From NCBI GenBank assembly GCA_016705695.1, contig JADJLA010000009.1, positions 62,001-126,000 of the forward strand: 64,000 bases of DNA. Reading direction: 5' to 3'. This stretch comes from Sphingobacteriaceae bacterium. GTDB lineage: Bacteria; Bacteroidota; Bacteroidia; B-17B0; Aurantibacillaceae. Position numbers and translations under genes: made by a program. The notes below the pieces were generated by a model, which saw only the letters and a program-made list of their open reading frames with translations, was not told the origin of the DNA and did not search any database. Below, one piece after another: positions 9,601-17,791 of this stretch (position 1 is its first letter; every line of letters starts with the position of its first letter).

Positions 9601-10377
9601 TTGCGATCCTTTAAGCATATGAACCTGATCGTACTTTTTGTCGATGAACTCAATTAGTTGTTGTGTTTCTTTTTTCAAGTACACTTCAATATCTGAGTAT
9701 TTTTCGTTGAACTGACGTAACTGACGTTCTACTTGCTCTAATTTGATACTGCTATTCTCGGTTGTAAGCGAGTTGGCAATAAAATCTTTTATAAAACGTG
9801 AATCGATACTACTTTTTGATGATAAAAATACGTTGGTGATCGACTTCGGGATGTTTTGATATTTCTCGTTACCTTTTAATAAGTGGAATTTAGATAATTG
9901 CTTATCCGTTTCTGTTCCGTAAATAATATTTCTATATCGCTCGAATGTATCAATTTGATTGGAGATATAAATACCGCGCTTTTCAAAATTTGCAATGATC
10001 TCTTTTATTTTCATTGCTTCATCATTTTGAGTAAAGAAGAAATCCGGATCATACGGTGCATCCACAAAACGGAAAACAATTTTATTATGACGGTAAACGA
10101 TTACGAAGAAGTTTTTCTCTTCTGTGGCTATTTCATAAACGATATAAGAGTTCTCATAACGAAAATAGTGCTCTTCAAACGGTTTTTGTGAAGGCGAAAT
10201 ACCTAAACCGCGACTATTAGCGCTATAAAAGAACAAAATGGCACGTTGCAATGAGGTTTTACCAAAGTTATTGGTCCCCACAAAGCAAGTGTTACCGCTA
10301 AGTTCAATGTCGGTATACTTTACGTTTGAAATGTTGATCTCTACGATCCTGTTTAATATTCTACAATTTTGCGTCAT
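6691..10377 (-). CDS. MksB/JetC-like SMC ATPase (condensin-type, about 800-residue coiled coil)
   Basis: A 1228-residue SMC-like protein. The Walker A motif is GTNNFGKT at residues 34-41. A long heptad-rich coiled coil runs from about 210 to 1080, with a hinge-like interruption in the middle. The C-terminal head has an ABC-signature-like IGSTGTD near 1124 and Walker B VHCIIDEVG near 1159 (catalytic Glu about 1165), then a D-loop and an INGLPN switch segment. The signature is the diverged form seen in MukB/MksB/JetC rather than LSGGQ of Smc. It is the last gene of a three-gene unit with MksF-like and MksE-like partners. Known relatives load onto DNA, extrude loops and organise chromosomes (MksBEF) or detect plasmids (Wadjet). 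No JetD gene adjoins it, which favours the chromosome-organising type, but this is inference. Confidence 0.85.
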   Translation of the reverse strand: MTQNCRILNRIVEINISNVKYTDIELSGNTCFVGTNNFGKTSLQRAILFFYSANSRGLGISPSQKPFEEHYFRYENSYIVYEIATEEKNFFVIVYRHNKIVFRFVDAPYDPDFFFTQNDEAMKIKEIIANFEKRGIYISNQIDTFERYRNIIYGTETDKQLSKFHLLKGNEKYQNIPKSITNVFLSSKSSIDSRFIKDFIANSLTTENSSIKLEQVERQLRQFNEKYSDIEVYLKKETQQLIEFIDKKYDQVHMLKGSQMEMADKLGSSLRFAESQNEAIREAAKKKEEELDNLATEHDALKNSIEDKQNNIREEIGYYDRTIREANKKLKTYKEKNIDEAVEKNAEREKLQVDLNIARREYESLTSNVASIEVKYSSLIEQLRNDKSAYVNKVNSKTSEVFNHYNELQLLQKNEYNKRDTELKDKREEALNEVSQEATNKQIEFNELKSEEKVIRNTRFYENEIKNLENELAELRAVSYKNKSERAIKQNMVSTLQREWEALEQRLKASLNNRINQTNNEIIKVKTEIKDIEEKLNVQHDAFYGYLEKNVKNWHESIGKVVNEKLLFRTDLTPELKEEAASTLYGISLNLEPVEVVSKSIEQYQFEKNERLAIIRDLEEALNQFQASNNEEKMIAADKYGKQLGELKEDVKVLSYSLELADKREKKLSEEFEDWKLRAGKEIEESLSGNRQRLNIIEEELNILNKKKNTVINEFTTQFEKLKVYNDERLSELKQRQETEISELEVEKKNQVKEFENKEEELAKEKESNFKSKGVDSKQLKNVEKRMNELQELLKEIEQYSQIVSDYMKDKREIFDKLPDLIQKKEEFVKSNNDLGIQLEDTTRKYNMKRMELNKQKRAFDEELIDFNNGINFYSNNFRETPVYAKYSDIIERAEAKRTNYNIMDLCTQLLKNDSHFNEEYGAFQRYVNEFAGKYRIDNHFNFIIRNDATQGEYERFAQNLRSFINENKIELSIAETATQIGLVTDSIATKVKELSGQKDKIQHIIQLIAEDFKKAEFEESKLIEFIKIRLEESDNKVYKLLKRIQEFREENGLVYNEGLFNTDFATGQKREISGRAVKLLEQLRNAIKEQEQEEIRLQDLFELKFNIKEGMNETGWTHKIDSIGSTGTDILVKAIIYITLLHVFIKESSHRSSKDFKVHCIIDEVGQISAHYLRELLRFAKNRNIMMINGLPNKSGLESHYKYTYQFRREENNNVRIFPSIVTEVEA

Positions 10378-10409
10378 AACTCTAAATCTTTAATCTTCCT
10401 TCTTAAATC

Positions 10410-11018
10410 TTAATTATAAATCAATCCCTGCGTGTCATCCGATCCGCCTGTTGTGTCTTCGTAAATGGCAATTGAATTAATTACATCCAATAAATAATTG
10501 TACGAATCCAATACTTTATATGATTCTGTTTTTTCATCCTCCAATTCCAAATACGAATCTCTACTCATAAGGTCGCAGATCTCTCGAACCTTATTGTGTA
10601 ATGTTTCCGAACGGTATAATGGGATCTTTTGTAATTTTTGCTTCAAGCGAACATTCGCATTACACTCTTCTGCAATTTCAGTTGGTCTAAAACGGCTACC
10701 GATAGTGATCTTGTTATCCATACTTGCCAAAAGATCAATAATATCGATGTAACGTTCAAAACGCTCTAATTTTTTCTCAAGCTCACTATTTGGTTCGCTT
10801 AATTTTGAGAAATAGAAGTAATTATTTCCACGTTCGATATTATAACGGATAACATTAAAATAAGCCTGAAGTCTATCAAAGTTCTCAGGATTATTAATAA
10901 TATCATATAAACGATTCATACCATCACGTGAGCCATTGCTGGAAATAAAATTTCCACGCGCCATGATCGCGAATATATCGTGTGTTTGTTTCGGTAAATT
11001 AAAATCTTCTGCCAACAT
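10410..11018 (-). CDS. MksE/JetB-like small condensin subunit
   Basis: A 202-residue protein between the MksF-like and SMC-like genes. It has an IFAIMARGNFIS segment near residue 15 and a YFYFSK strand near 70, matching the tandem winged-helix KITE-type subunits (MukE/MksE/JetB; DUF4194-like). In these complexes the dimer binds the kleisin and DNA. The assignment rests on position, length and the GNFI...YFYF pattern; primary sequence conservation in this family is low. It starts at ATG 11018, 27 nt after the MksF-like stop, and its stop is 32 nt before the SMC gene, as expected for one transcript. Confidence 0.7.
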   Translation of the reverse strand: MLAEDFNLPKQTHDIFAIMARGNFISSNGSRDGMNRLYDIINNPENFDRLQAYFNVIRYNIERGNNYFYFSKLSEPNSELEKKLERFERYIDIIDLLASMDNKITIGSRFRPTEIAEECNANVRLKQKLQKIPLYRSETLHNKVREICDLMSRDSYLELEDEKTESYKVLDSYNYLLDVINSIAIYEDTTGGSDDTQGLIYN

Positions 11019-11045
11019 ATCTATTAATTATAAATTTTGAATTGT

Positions 11046-12296
11046 TTATGCTTCTTGTTTTGTTTCTTTTTTCTTTTTTTCTTTCTCCTTCATTGGTAAA
11101 ATGAGGGTATAACCTAATCTCTTTTTCTTTTGCTCATTGTCTTCATAGTCGTAATACTGTAAACGGTATTTGAAATCCAATATAGTTTGGTATTCCATAG
11201 CTATCTCAACAAATAGCGATAAACGCTCTTCAAATGTTACGGTACCAATACTTTTTGGGAATTTATAATCCATCAAGTACTCAAATAGATTTGCTTTTCC
11301 TTGGGTTAAAAAGCGATCAACTAATTTCTGAGTATCTAATTTTATTTGTTGTTCTAAACCTTTGTCTTTAAAATTACCCGCCATTTTATCGGCAAGTCCA
11401 CGAACCATTAAGCGTGTAAGTTTGTATTTCTCAGCAACTCGTTTACACAATACGTGTCCATCGTCGGTAAATAAAAAGTCAACAGCAATTTTTGTACGTG
11501 GGGTTTTATGTCCATTGTAACGGATTGTATTTACACTCGAAACTATTTCGTTGAAGTTGGTTTTGAAATGCAAAGCGCCATGATCTTTGATCTCTTTTAG
11601 CTTTTGCGCTTTTTTGTAAACGTCTAATTGGAACTGGATCTTGTTGATGAAATCCGTGATATCTGTTTGGATCTCGATCAAGAAGTCTAAGTTCTCTATC
11701 AAACTTCCTTTGAGCGATTGAATAATTCCATAAAGCTCTGTATCGTTGGTTAAATTGAATAACGAACGTGCCTCGTCAACAACCTCTCCTGTGCGTTTAA
11801 TGAAATCAATGATGGTATCACGCTTCATGCGATAATCCTCAAGCTTCTGTAATTTGATGCGATAATTACTTTCATTCTTGTAGGTATCATCTACATTCTT
11901 CTGCAATTTGATGATCTCGCGAGTGATAGTGGCGTTGATGCGTTTTAAATATTTTTTTATCGAACGAAGGAAGCGTAACTCGCGAACCTCTTGGTAAAAC
12001 TTGATATGACGATGAAGTTCGTTCAGGTAATCATTGATGAAACCAGGAGTTACTTCGCCTATCTCCATAAAGTCTTCAAACATGGCAACCACCGCGTCGT
12101 TCAAGCTTACAATATTCTCATATTCGTAAATGAGATCAAGCGATTTTAATTTTTGATATTGATCCGACGAAAGATCTCCACGCGCTAAAAGTTCGTTAAC
12201 GGTTATATTCTCGCGATTGGCAAATAGAAATTCTATTGCGCTACGATTTTGATAGAGCTGTGAGAGTATATCGTTAATGTTGACCTGTAAAGCCAT
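11046..12296 (-). CDS. MksF/JetA-like kleisin subunit
   Basis: A 416-residue mostly helical protein, first in the three-gene unit. An N-terminal winged-helix-like region (residues about 1-95) is followed by long helices (about 100-240) and a C-terminal part ending in a lysine-rich tail (MKEKEKKKKETKQ). The layout fits the MukF/MksF/JetA kleisins, which bridge the SMC heads and recruit the KITE subunit. The gene order kleisin, KITE, SMC is that of mksFEB and jetABC operons. The 210-bp upstream region to the divergently placed glycosyltransferase end shows no clear TTTG/TAnnTTTG promoter. Family assignment is by context and architecture rather than a diagnostic motif. Confidence 0.7.
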   Translation of the reverse strand: MALQVNINDILSQLYQNRSAIEFLFANRENITVNELLARGDLSSDQYQKLKSLDLIYEYENIVSLNDAVVAMFEDFMEIGEVTPGFINDYLNELHRHIKFYQEVRELRFLRSIKKYLKRINATITREIIKLQKNVDDTYKNESNYRIKLQKLEDYRMKRDTIIDFIKRTGEVVDEARSLFNLTNDTELYGIIQSLKGSLIENLDFLIEIQTDITDFINKIQFQLDVYKKAQKLKEIKDHGALHFKTNFNEIVSSVNTIRYNGHKTPRTKIAVDFLFTDDGHVLCKRVAEKYKLTRLMVRGLADKMAGNFKDKGLEQQIKLDTQKLVDRFLTQGKANLFEYLMDYKFPKSIGTVTFEERLSLFVEIAMEYQTILDFKYRLQYYDYEDNEQKKKRLGYTLILPMKEKEKKKKETKQEA

Positions 12297-12506
12297 TTCT
12301 TAATTTGGTTTTAGTGTATGCCACAAAAGGCGGGAAAACCCACTTTTTTGGCTAATCTTATAAAAATAAGAAGGTTAGGGAGTTTGGAAGACACACGTTA
12401 TCAACAAAAAACAAAGTAATCAACCGTTTTGGGATCTAAAAGCTCTGAAAGCCTTGATAATAAAGGGGTTTTGGGGATGTTACTTAGAGAGAGGTAAACA
12501 AATTAA

Positions 12507-13652
12507 TTATGAACAGCTGTTATACAGTTCTAACAGGCTGTTAATAAAGCTGCCCCATTCGTACTTTTTCTTTTCCTTTTTAACGTTTTCAATCATTTCA
12601 GCTTCACGTTTATTTTCAAAAAAATCAATTAACGCATTGGAAATAGCGATGTGATCTAAGGGAAGTGTATAACCGCAAACATTATGAGGAACAATTTCCG
12701 CTAAACCTCCTACATTGGTAACCAACATAGGTTTATCATAATAATAACCAACCATCGTTACACCGCTGTTTGTAGCGTTGCGATAGGTTTGCGCTACCAA
12801 ATTACTAGCACAAAAATAATAACGCACCATATCGTTGGCAATAAATTTATCATGTAAAATTACATGGTTCTCTAAATGGTAACGTTTAATAAGATCTAAA
12901 TACGGTTGTTTATCTTCATAAAATTCGCCTGCAATAAGCAATGTTATTTTTTGCTTTTTAATTAATGCATAATTGAGCGATTCCATTAAAATATCCAAAC
13001 CCTTGTAATGACGGATCAATCCAAAGAACAAAACAATATGATCTTTGGGGTCTAAATTTAATTTTTGACGAGCCTCCTGCATGCTCACAGGTTCGCCATA
13101 AGTTGCGTACATGGGGTGAGGGGAGTATACTTTTTTATCTGTTTTTGAGAACATAGTGATATCACTGAGTACTTTTTTACTCATGGCAATAAATCCATGG
13201 CACGACTTTACAAAATACTTGGTGAACATGCTATCGCCAATTCTTTTTTCGTGAGGAATGATATTGTCTGTAAGCGCTAAAACTTTTGTATGCTTTCTTA
13301 CTCTTCTTCCAATAGTTCCTAAGCAAGGACCAAAGAACGGAAGCCAATAACGGAATAGTATAAAATCAGGTTTTTCCTTTTTAATGAAGCTTGCAACTTT
13401 TAACCAATTAAAAGGATTGATAGAATTAATTAAAGTATGGATCTTAATTCCTTTTGGAGCACTTCCGCTTTGTTCGAATTGCGAAGAGCCCGGAAATAAG
13501 AAATTTGGATACTGTAAAGCATAGGAAATGATCTGTGCATCGTGCCCTGCTTTTATTAATTCCTCGCACAAATTCTCGTTAAATTGTGCTGGGCCACCAC
13601 GCAAAGGATAGGCGGGACCTATGATGAATATTTTGAGGGATCTGCTTGCCAC
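12507..13652 (-). CDS. GT4-family glycosyltransferase
   Basis: A 381-residue cytosolic or membrane-associated enzyme of GT-B fold. The N-terminal Rossmann half opens with IFIIGPAYPLRGGPAQFNE (residues 9-27), whose glycine-rich loop is typical of GT4. The C-terminal half has VLFFGLIRHYKGLDIL near 208 and the nucleotide-sugar-binding end VTNVGGLAEIVPHNVCGY near 310. The start is GTG 13650-13652 (no in-frame ATG keeps the first strand). Family members transfer sugars from activated donors to lipids, proteins or polysaccharides; the acceptor cannot be deduced. It ends the minus-strand run that includes M16 and membrane glycosyltransferase genes, compatible with an envelope-glycan role. Confidence 0.88.
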   Translation of the reverse strand: MASRSLKIFIIGPAYPLRGGPAQFNENLCEELIKAGHDAQIISYALQYPNFLFPGSSQFEQSGSAPKGIKIHTLINSINPFNWLKVASFIKKEKPDFILFRYWLPFFGPCLGTIGRRVRKHTKVLALTDNIIPHEKRIGDSMFTKYFVKSCHGFIAMSKKVLSDITMFSKTDKKVYSPHPMYATYGEPVSMQEARQKLNLDPKDHIVLFFGLIRHYKGLDILMESLNYALIKKQKITLLIAGEFYEDKQPYLDLIKRYHLENHVILHDKFIANDMVRYYFCASNLVAQTYRNATNSGVTMVGYYYDKPMLVTNVGGLAEIVPHNVCGYTLPLDHIAISNALIDFFENKREAEMIENVKKEKKKYEWGSFINSLLELYNSCS

Positions 13653-13704
13653 TTTCGTAAATATAAGAAAATGTTAGAATTTTATAAGCTCAGCAAAGGG
13701 TAAA

Positions 13705-14988
13705 CTACTTCTTCCCAGCCACACACTCAATAAGATCATCTTGTTGAAGATACTTATTGGCAATATCGCGTAATTGGTTTGTCGTTACATTATTTATGGC
13801 AGCAAAATATTTGTCGTAGTAGTCGTATGTTAATCCATATTGCCAAATGCCTTTAAATTTATCGGCTAAGGCAAAAGGTCCGTCAACACTGCGTAAAAAC
13901 TGACCAAGAATATAATTTTTTACGGTTGTAAGTTCTTCAGGCTTTACTAGATCGTCGCGAAGTAATTTCACTTCTTTATAAATTTCATCTAAAGCTTTTT
14001 GTGTAACATCTGCGCCAACTTCGGTGCTAATGTAAAAATAACCTCCGTTAACCAAAGAAGCTAAACCTGATCCAATACCATACGTATAGCCTTTATCTTC
14101 GCGAATGTTAGCCATTAAACGCGAACCAAAATATCCTCCCAAAATTGTATTCAATACCTGAAAATGAAAATAATCGGGGTGCGTTTTATTGAACATGATC
14201 CTTCCAACTCTAATAGCAGATTGAATGGCATCGTCTTTTAAAAGTAAATGTTGTTTTTGTTTGGTGGTATCCACTTTCTCGTTCATTACCGCAAGTTTAT
14301 TTTCTGTATCTCCCCAATCCGAAGCGCCAAACAACTTATCTAATTGCTTTGGTAATTCTTTAGGAACACAACCCGAAACAATAATGCTACAATTCTTTGA
14401 ATTATAATGTGATTTGAAAAATCCTTTTATGATATCAATATTCACTCTGTCAAAATCACCGTCTTTTACATCGGCACCATAAGGATGTTTTTCTCCAAAT
14501 AATAATTCGCTAAATCTTCTGCGCGCCAAAACGCTTACTTTTTGCGAATTGATCAAATGCTTTTGTTTTTTATTGTTGATGTAAATATCAAATTCGTCTT
14601 TTGGAAAAGTAGGAGAGTGTAATATATCCTTAACAACTTCAATTGTCTCGTTAAAATATTTATTTAACGTGTAAAGTGTGATACTTGCAAAGTCTTGCCC
14701 CGTTTCTAACTCTAAAAATCCTCCAAAGTAATCAATACGTTCCGAAATTTGATTAGCTGTATATTTTGAAGAGCCCGTTTCAATTAAGTTATTTGTGCAA
14801 GATGCGATCAATGGATGCGCTTGATAATACATTCCGGCCTTGAACATGAATTCGAGTTTTACCAATTCCTGCGAGCCTGAATTAATGGTATAAACTTTAA
14901 TACCGTTGCCTAATTGGGTTATTTCCGGCTGTGGAATATCTATATGTTCGATGGCATGAAATGCCGGTGCAGTTGATCTGTTTAGCAT
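13705..14988 (-). CDS. M16-family peptidase homologue lacking the zinc motif
   Basis: A 427-residue protein with the M16B fold: N-terminal core to about residue 220, then a second core with GGYFGSRLMANIREDKGYTY near 290, the substrate-binding R...Y segment of inactive subunits. The place where active members carry HxxEH reads NNLIETGSS near residue 65, so zinc cannot be bound there. Such proteins pair with an active HxxEH partner in bacterial heterodimers. The active homologue is on the same strand at 17792-19025, separated by two unrelated genes. Its start, ATG 14988, follows the membrane glycosyltransferase stop by 3 nt. Confidence 0.88.
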   Translation of the reverse strand: MLNRSTAPAFHAIEHIDIPQPEITQLGNGIKVYTINSGSQELVKLEFMFKAGMYYQAHPLIASCTNNLIETGSSKYTANQISERIDYFGGFLELETGQDFASITLYTLNKYFNETIEVVKDILHSPTFPKDEFDIYINNKKQKHLINSQKVSVLARRRFSELLFGEKHPYGADVKDGDFDRVNIDIIKGFFKSHYNSKNCSIIVSGCVPKELPKQLDKLFGASDWGDTENKLAVMNEKVDTTKQKQHLLLKDDAIQSAIRVGRIMFNKTHPDYFHFQVLNTILGGYFGSRLMANIREDKGYTYGIGSGLASLVNGGYFYISTEVGADVTQKALDEIYKEVKLLRDDLVKPEELTTVKNYILGQFLRSVDGPFALADKFKGIWQYGLTYDYYDKYFAAINNVTTNQLRDIANKYLQQDDLIECVAGKK

Positions 14989-14991
14989 AGT

Positions 14992-16833
14992 TTAAAAATA
15001 AATAGGCGCTATGTAATTTATGCCTTTACCATAAAGTTGGTAAAGTTTAACTGATGTAAAGGTAATATCTATTTCTTCTTGTTTGATATTCCATAAAAAT
15101 ACTTTAAAACATTTGTACTGCTTTGGCAAAGGAGGCGTAATAACGGAGTATGTGTATTCTTTCTCGTTATTATAATCCTTTTTGATCCAATTCAAGGACG
15201 AGCGTTTAAAACAGAATTGACTACCATCCACATTGTCTATTTGCACTACCAGCCAAGCTGCAAAGGGCACGGGTAATTTTTTGGTTTTAAATTTAAAGTC
15301 AACTCTAATTGGATTTTTGATTGGGAAAGCATGGTTATTGGTATCGTTCATCATTTCGTAGAACTCACTATTACCCTTTAACTGATTATCTTTAATTTCC
15401 AATTCCAATATGTTTTGGATCTTTTCTCTCCGTTTCAAAAGCCTAAAATTCCAATCAGGTTCACTATCCAATTCGGTATAGTATTGGTCATAAAAAGGTT
15501 TTTCGCCTGCCTTTGCAATCAAAAAATCAGCATTCATATGAAGCAATTCCGGGGCATCCATAGCGTTTAGGGCTCCATCGCTTCGGTAGTTCATAAAGCC
15601 ATAAATAAATTCGCGGCAACGATGCCCTCCAATAGTTATTGGAAGCGCATAATTTTTTTGTTCCTGAAGTAATTTATCATAAAAACGTGCCGGAAAAGTA
15701 TCGTAAATATATAATTCATGCTTTCTGAAATTCAATTTCATTGCAAAATGAACTAATAAACTCGCGCAAAGTAAAATGGAAAAATAATGCATGAGCGTAT
15801 TATTCATTTTCTCAATCAGGAATACAGCGTACAAAATTAAGGTAGCGTAAAAGAAAAGCGCTGTTCTATCCTCAGGATAGTTAATGCCCATCAATTTTTT
15901 CATGAGATAAATACCGAGCATTTCAAAAATAAATAAAGCTAAGAACCAAAAATGAGGTTCGCTTAACAACGTTTTTATTTTAGGTTTTGATTTAATGATA
16001 TGTATAGATCCGACAAATACAAGGATCGTAGTTATGCTCACTAAAACTCCTTGTAAAATTTGCGAATAAGATCCGGTAACCATGTAAATTAAGGTTACAA
16101 AGGTTACTTGCCAATAACTATCGCCTGCGCCATGTGTAAGGCCATGTTCTTCTTTTAAATACGACGAGAAATTCACCCAATATAGAACAAGTGCGGCATT
16201 GATTAACAAATTTAAAAGATTAGCTATGCTAAACAATTTTGAATTTAATAATTGATAAAATACAATTAGTGCAAGCATGATGCAAAACACGGGCATCATA
16301 ATTAAACTGGCTGCCATGGCTAATTGCATCCAAAAGCATAGATAGATAAAGTCTTTAATCTTGTTGTTTTTAAAATAGTCAAGTAAGAATGAGGTAGCCA
16401 TGATAAAAGCGCCAAAAGAAATACCATAACCCCTGCTTACCGAAAAAAACGTGAGCCAATTATATGAGATAACAAAACCAAAAAGCAAAAGTAGTTTAGC
16501 GTGATCTGAGCGTAAATGTTTGCAAATACGAAACAATCCAAAAAGCATAATTGCAAAAAAGATGAGATTAGGAATGCGCAAAACAAATTTTGAGGAACCC
16601 ATTAATAAATAACACCAATGAGTGAACATGCTATTTAGAACATGATTATTGGTGTCTAAATGCGCATGGAAGGGCATATAATGCCCGTTTTGAATAAAAT
16701 AATAAAAGGTAGCGGTTTCGTCGTGTGTAAAAGGCGTTGTTTTTGCTCTAATTACAACTATTGCAAATGAAAATATAGCAATAACAAGGTAGAGAAGATT
16801 AAAACGGTTATTTAAAAATTGGCGATCTAACAT
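14992..16833 (-). CDS. GT-C-like multi-pass membrane glycosyltransferase
   Basis: A 613-residue protein. Residues 1-380 hold about ten hydrophobic segments; the first extracytoplasmic loop has FTHDETATFYYF (residues 35-46), placed like the acidic catalytic motif of ArnT/PMT-type GT-C enzymes that use polyprenyl-phosphate sugars. The C-terminal 230 residues are soluble with a beta-rich part near the end. A polyprenol-phosphate mannosyltransferase that could make such a donor is encoded at 25319-26029, but the link is inference. The start overlaps the end of the HD-CoaD fusion gene by 26 nt, which implies translational coupling. Confidence 0.7.
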   Translation of the reverse strand: MLDRQFLNNRFNLLYLVIAIFSFAIVVIRAKTTPFTHDETATFYYFIQNGHYMPFHAHLDTNNHVLNSMFTHWCYLLMGSSKFVLRIPNLIFFAIMLFGLFRICKHLRSDHAKLLLLFGFVISYNWLTFFSVSRGYGISFGAFIMATSFLLDYFKNNKIKDFIYLCFWMQLAMAASLIMMPVFCIMLALIVFYQLLNSKLFSIANLLNLLINAALVLYWVNFSSYLKEEHGLTHGAGDSYWQVTFVTLIYMVTGSYSQILQGVLVSITTILVFVGSIHIIKSKPKIKTLLSEPHFWFLALFIFEMLGIYLMKKLMGINYPEDRTALFFYATLILYAVFLIEKMNNTLMHYFSILLCASLLVHFAMKLNFRKHELYIYDTFPARFYDKLLQEQKNYALPITIGGHRCREFIYGFMNYRSDGALNAMDAPELLHMNADFLIAKAGEKPFYDQYYTELDSEPDWNFRLLKRREKIQNILELEIKDNQLKGNSEFYEMMNDTNNHAFPIKNPIRVDFKFKTKKLPVPFAAWLVVQIDNVDGSQFCFKRSSLNWIKKDYNNEKEYTYSVITPPLPKQYKCFKVFLWNIKQEEIDITFTSVKLYQLYGKGINYIAPIYF

Positions 16834-17791
16834 GCCTTACTCGAGCAAGTAATTTTTGTGTTTGCCATATTTCTCTAAGAGTGCGAATGCCTGATGAGCT
16901 GATATGTTCAAATTCCTTATCGCAAAAAATGTTCACGATCTTAATATCAGGTTTCAATTCTTGTATGTAACGGTATTGATTTTGTTCGTATTGAAAATCG
17001 GTTGAGTTTCGCAAACCTCTAACTACGATCACGTCATATCCTAATGAATCAACAAAATCAGTAAGCAATCCTGTATATTCTTCCTGTTGATGATGTTGAA
17101 TTTGTTTTGGTATTGGCCACGTACGGTCGGTTTTATCTGGGTTTTTACCAAAAGCAATGATCACTTTGTCAAAAATACGTTCTGCTTTTTTCAAAACGTT
17201 ATAATGGCCTTTATGAAACGGATTAAAGCTTCCTGCAAATACAGCGATCATTGGCTTATGCTGTTTTACAAATGCAATTAAGCTATCAAGTTTGCCATTA
17301 GTATTCAATGAACTTAAAACCTCCAGGCGTTTGGGTTTGTAAAATTTATAATCAACAAACTGATATTCTCTTAAAATCTGGTTCTCGTAAGTAATTAATT
17401 TATCTAATGGCTGTTCTAATATTTCAAGATCTGCGGTGATCAATGCTTGTGAAATAGGATCAGAGGCTTTATGCACTTTTGTATCGAGTATATATTGTTT
17501 TATCTTGTTTTTTTGGTCACCACTTAAACCCGATGTTTTTGAATGCTCAATAAAAAGTTCTGCCGATCTCTCTTCGTTATCGTTTAGTTTTGGGTCGTAA
17601 ACAGCGTCGTGATATACTGCGGCTAAAAAAAGCTCATCGCTAACAGTACCATTTTTCTCTAAGCTGTTCATTACTTGAAGCAAATGCTCCGTTGTGTGAT
17701 AATATCGGTGCAACTCATTATAACGTTCTAAAACTTCCAAAGGAAATTTAAGGTCGGTTAAACGTTTAGATATGCTAGTTTTAGCGATCAT
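16808..17791 (-). CDS. Fusion of HD-superfamily phosphohydrolase and CoaD-like adenylyltransferase
   Basis: A continuous 327-residue frame with two domains. Residues about 10-175 resemble the predicted metal-dependent HD phosphohydrolases (COG4339 type): HTTEH at 32-36, HD at 61-62, NEERSAE at 72-78 and a later TADLEIL Asp near 121. Residues about 181-327 are a complete phosphopantetheine adenylyltransferase-like domain: AGSFNPFHKGH (186-196, the HxGH nucleotidyl-transfer motif), VRGLRNSTDFQYE (257-269) and ISSSGIR (297-303). CoaD converts 4'-phosphopantetheine and ATP to dephospho-CoA; coaE for the next step is at 23297. The motifs diverge from canonical CoaD (GSFDP), so this may be a second, modified enzyme. 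It begins directly after the M16 stop (TAAATG). Confidence 0.85.
   Translation of the reverse strand: MIAKTSISKRLTDLKFPLEVLERYNELHRYYHTTEHLLQVMNSLEKNGTVSDELFLAAVYHDAVYDPKLNDNEERSAELFIEHSKTSGLSGDQKNKIKQYILDTKVHKASDPISQALITADLEILEQPLDKLITYENQILREYQFVDYKFYKPKRLEVLSSLNTNGKLDSLIAFVKQHKPMIAVFAGSFNPFHKGHYNVLKKAERIFDKVIIAFGKNPDKTDRTWPIPKQIQHHQQEEYTGLLTDFVDSLGYDVIVVRGLRNSTDFQYEQNQYRYIQELKPDIKIVNIFCDKEFEHISSSGIRTLREIWQTQKLLARVRHVRSPIFK

Noticed and set aside
6691..10377. Short plus-strand open frames opposite the SMC-type gene
   Set aside because: They are antisense shadows of a long coiled-coil gene; none has a start context or recognisable protein.
6691..12296. Calling the SMC operon a complete Wadjet defence system
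   Set aside because: No JetD-like nuclease is adjacent and no defence genes or mobile elements are nearby, so the neutral MksBEF/JetABC-like description is kept.
12297..12506. Possible gene or RNA in the gap upstream of the MksF-like gene
   Set aside because: No frame with a start, no stable hairpin with a T-run and no full promoter could be supported in these 210 bp.
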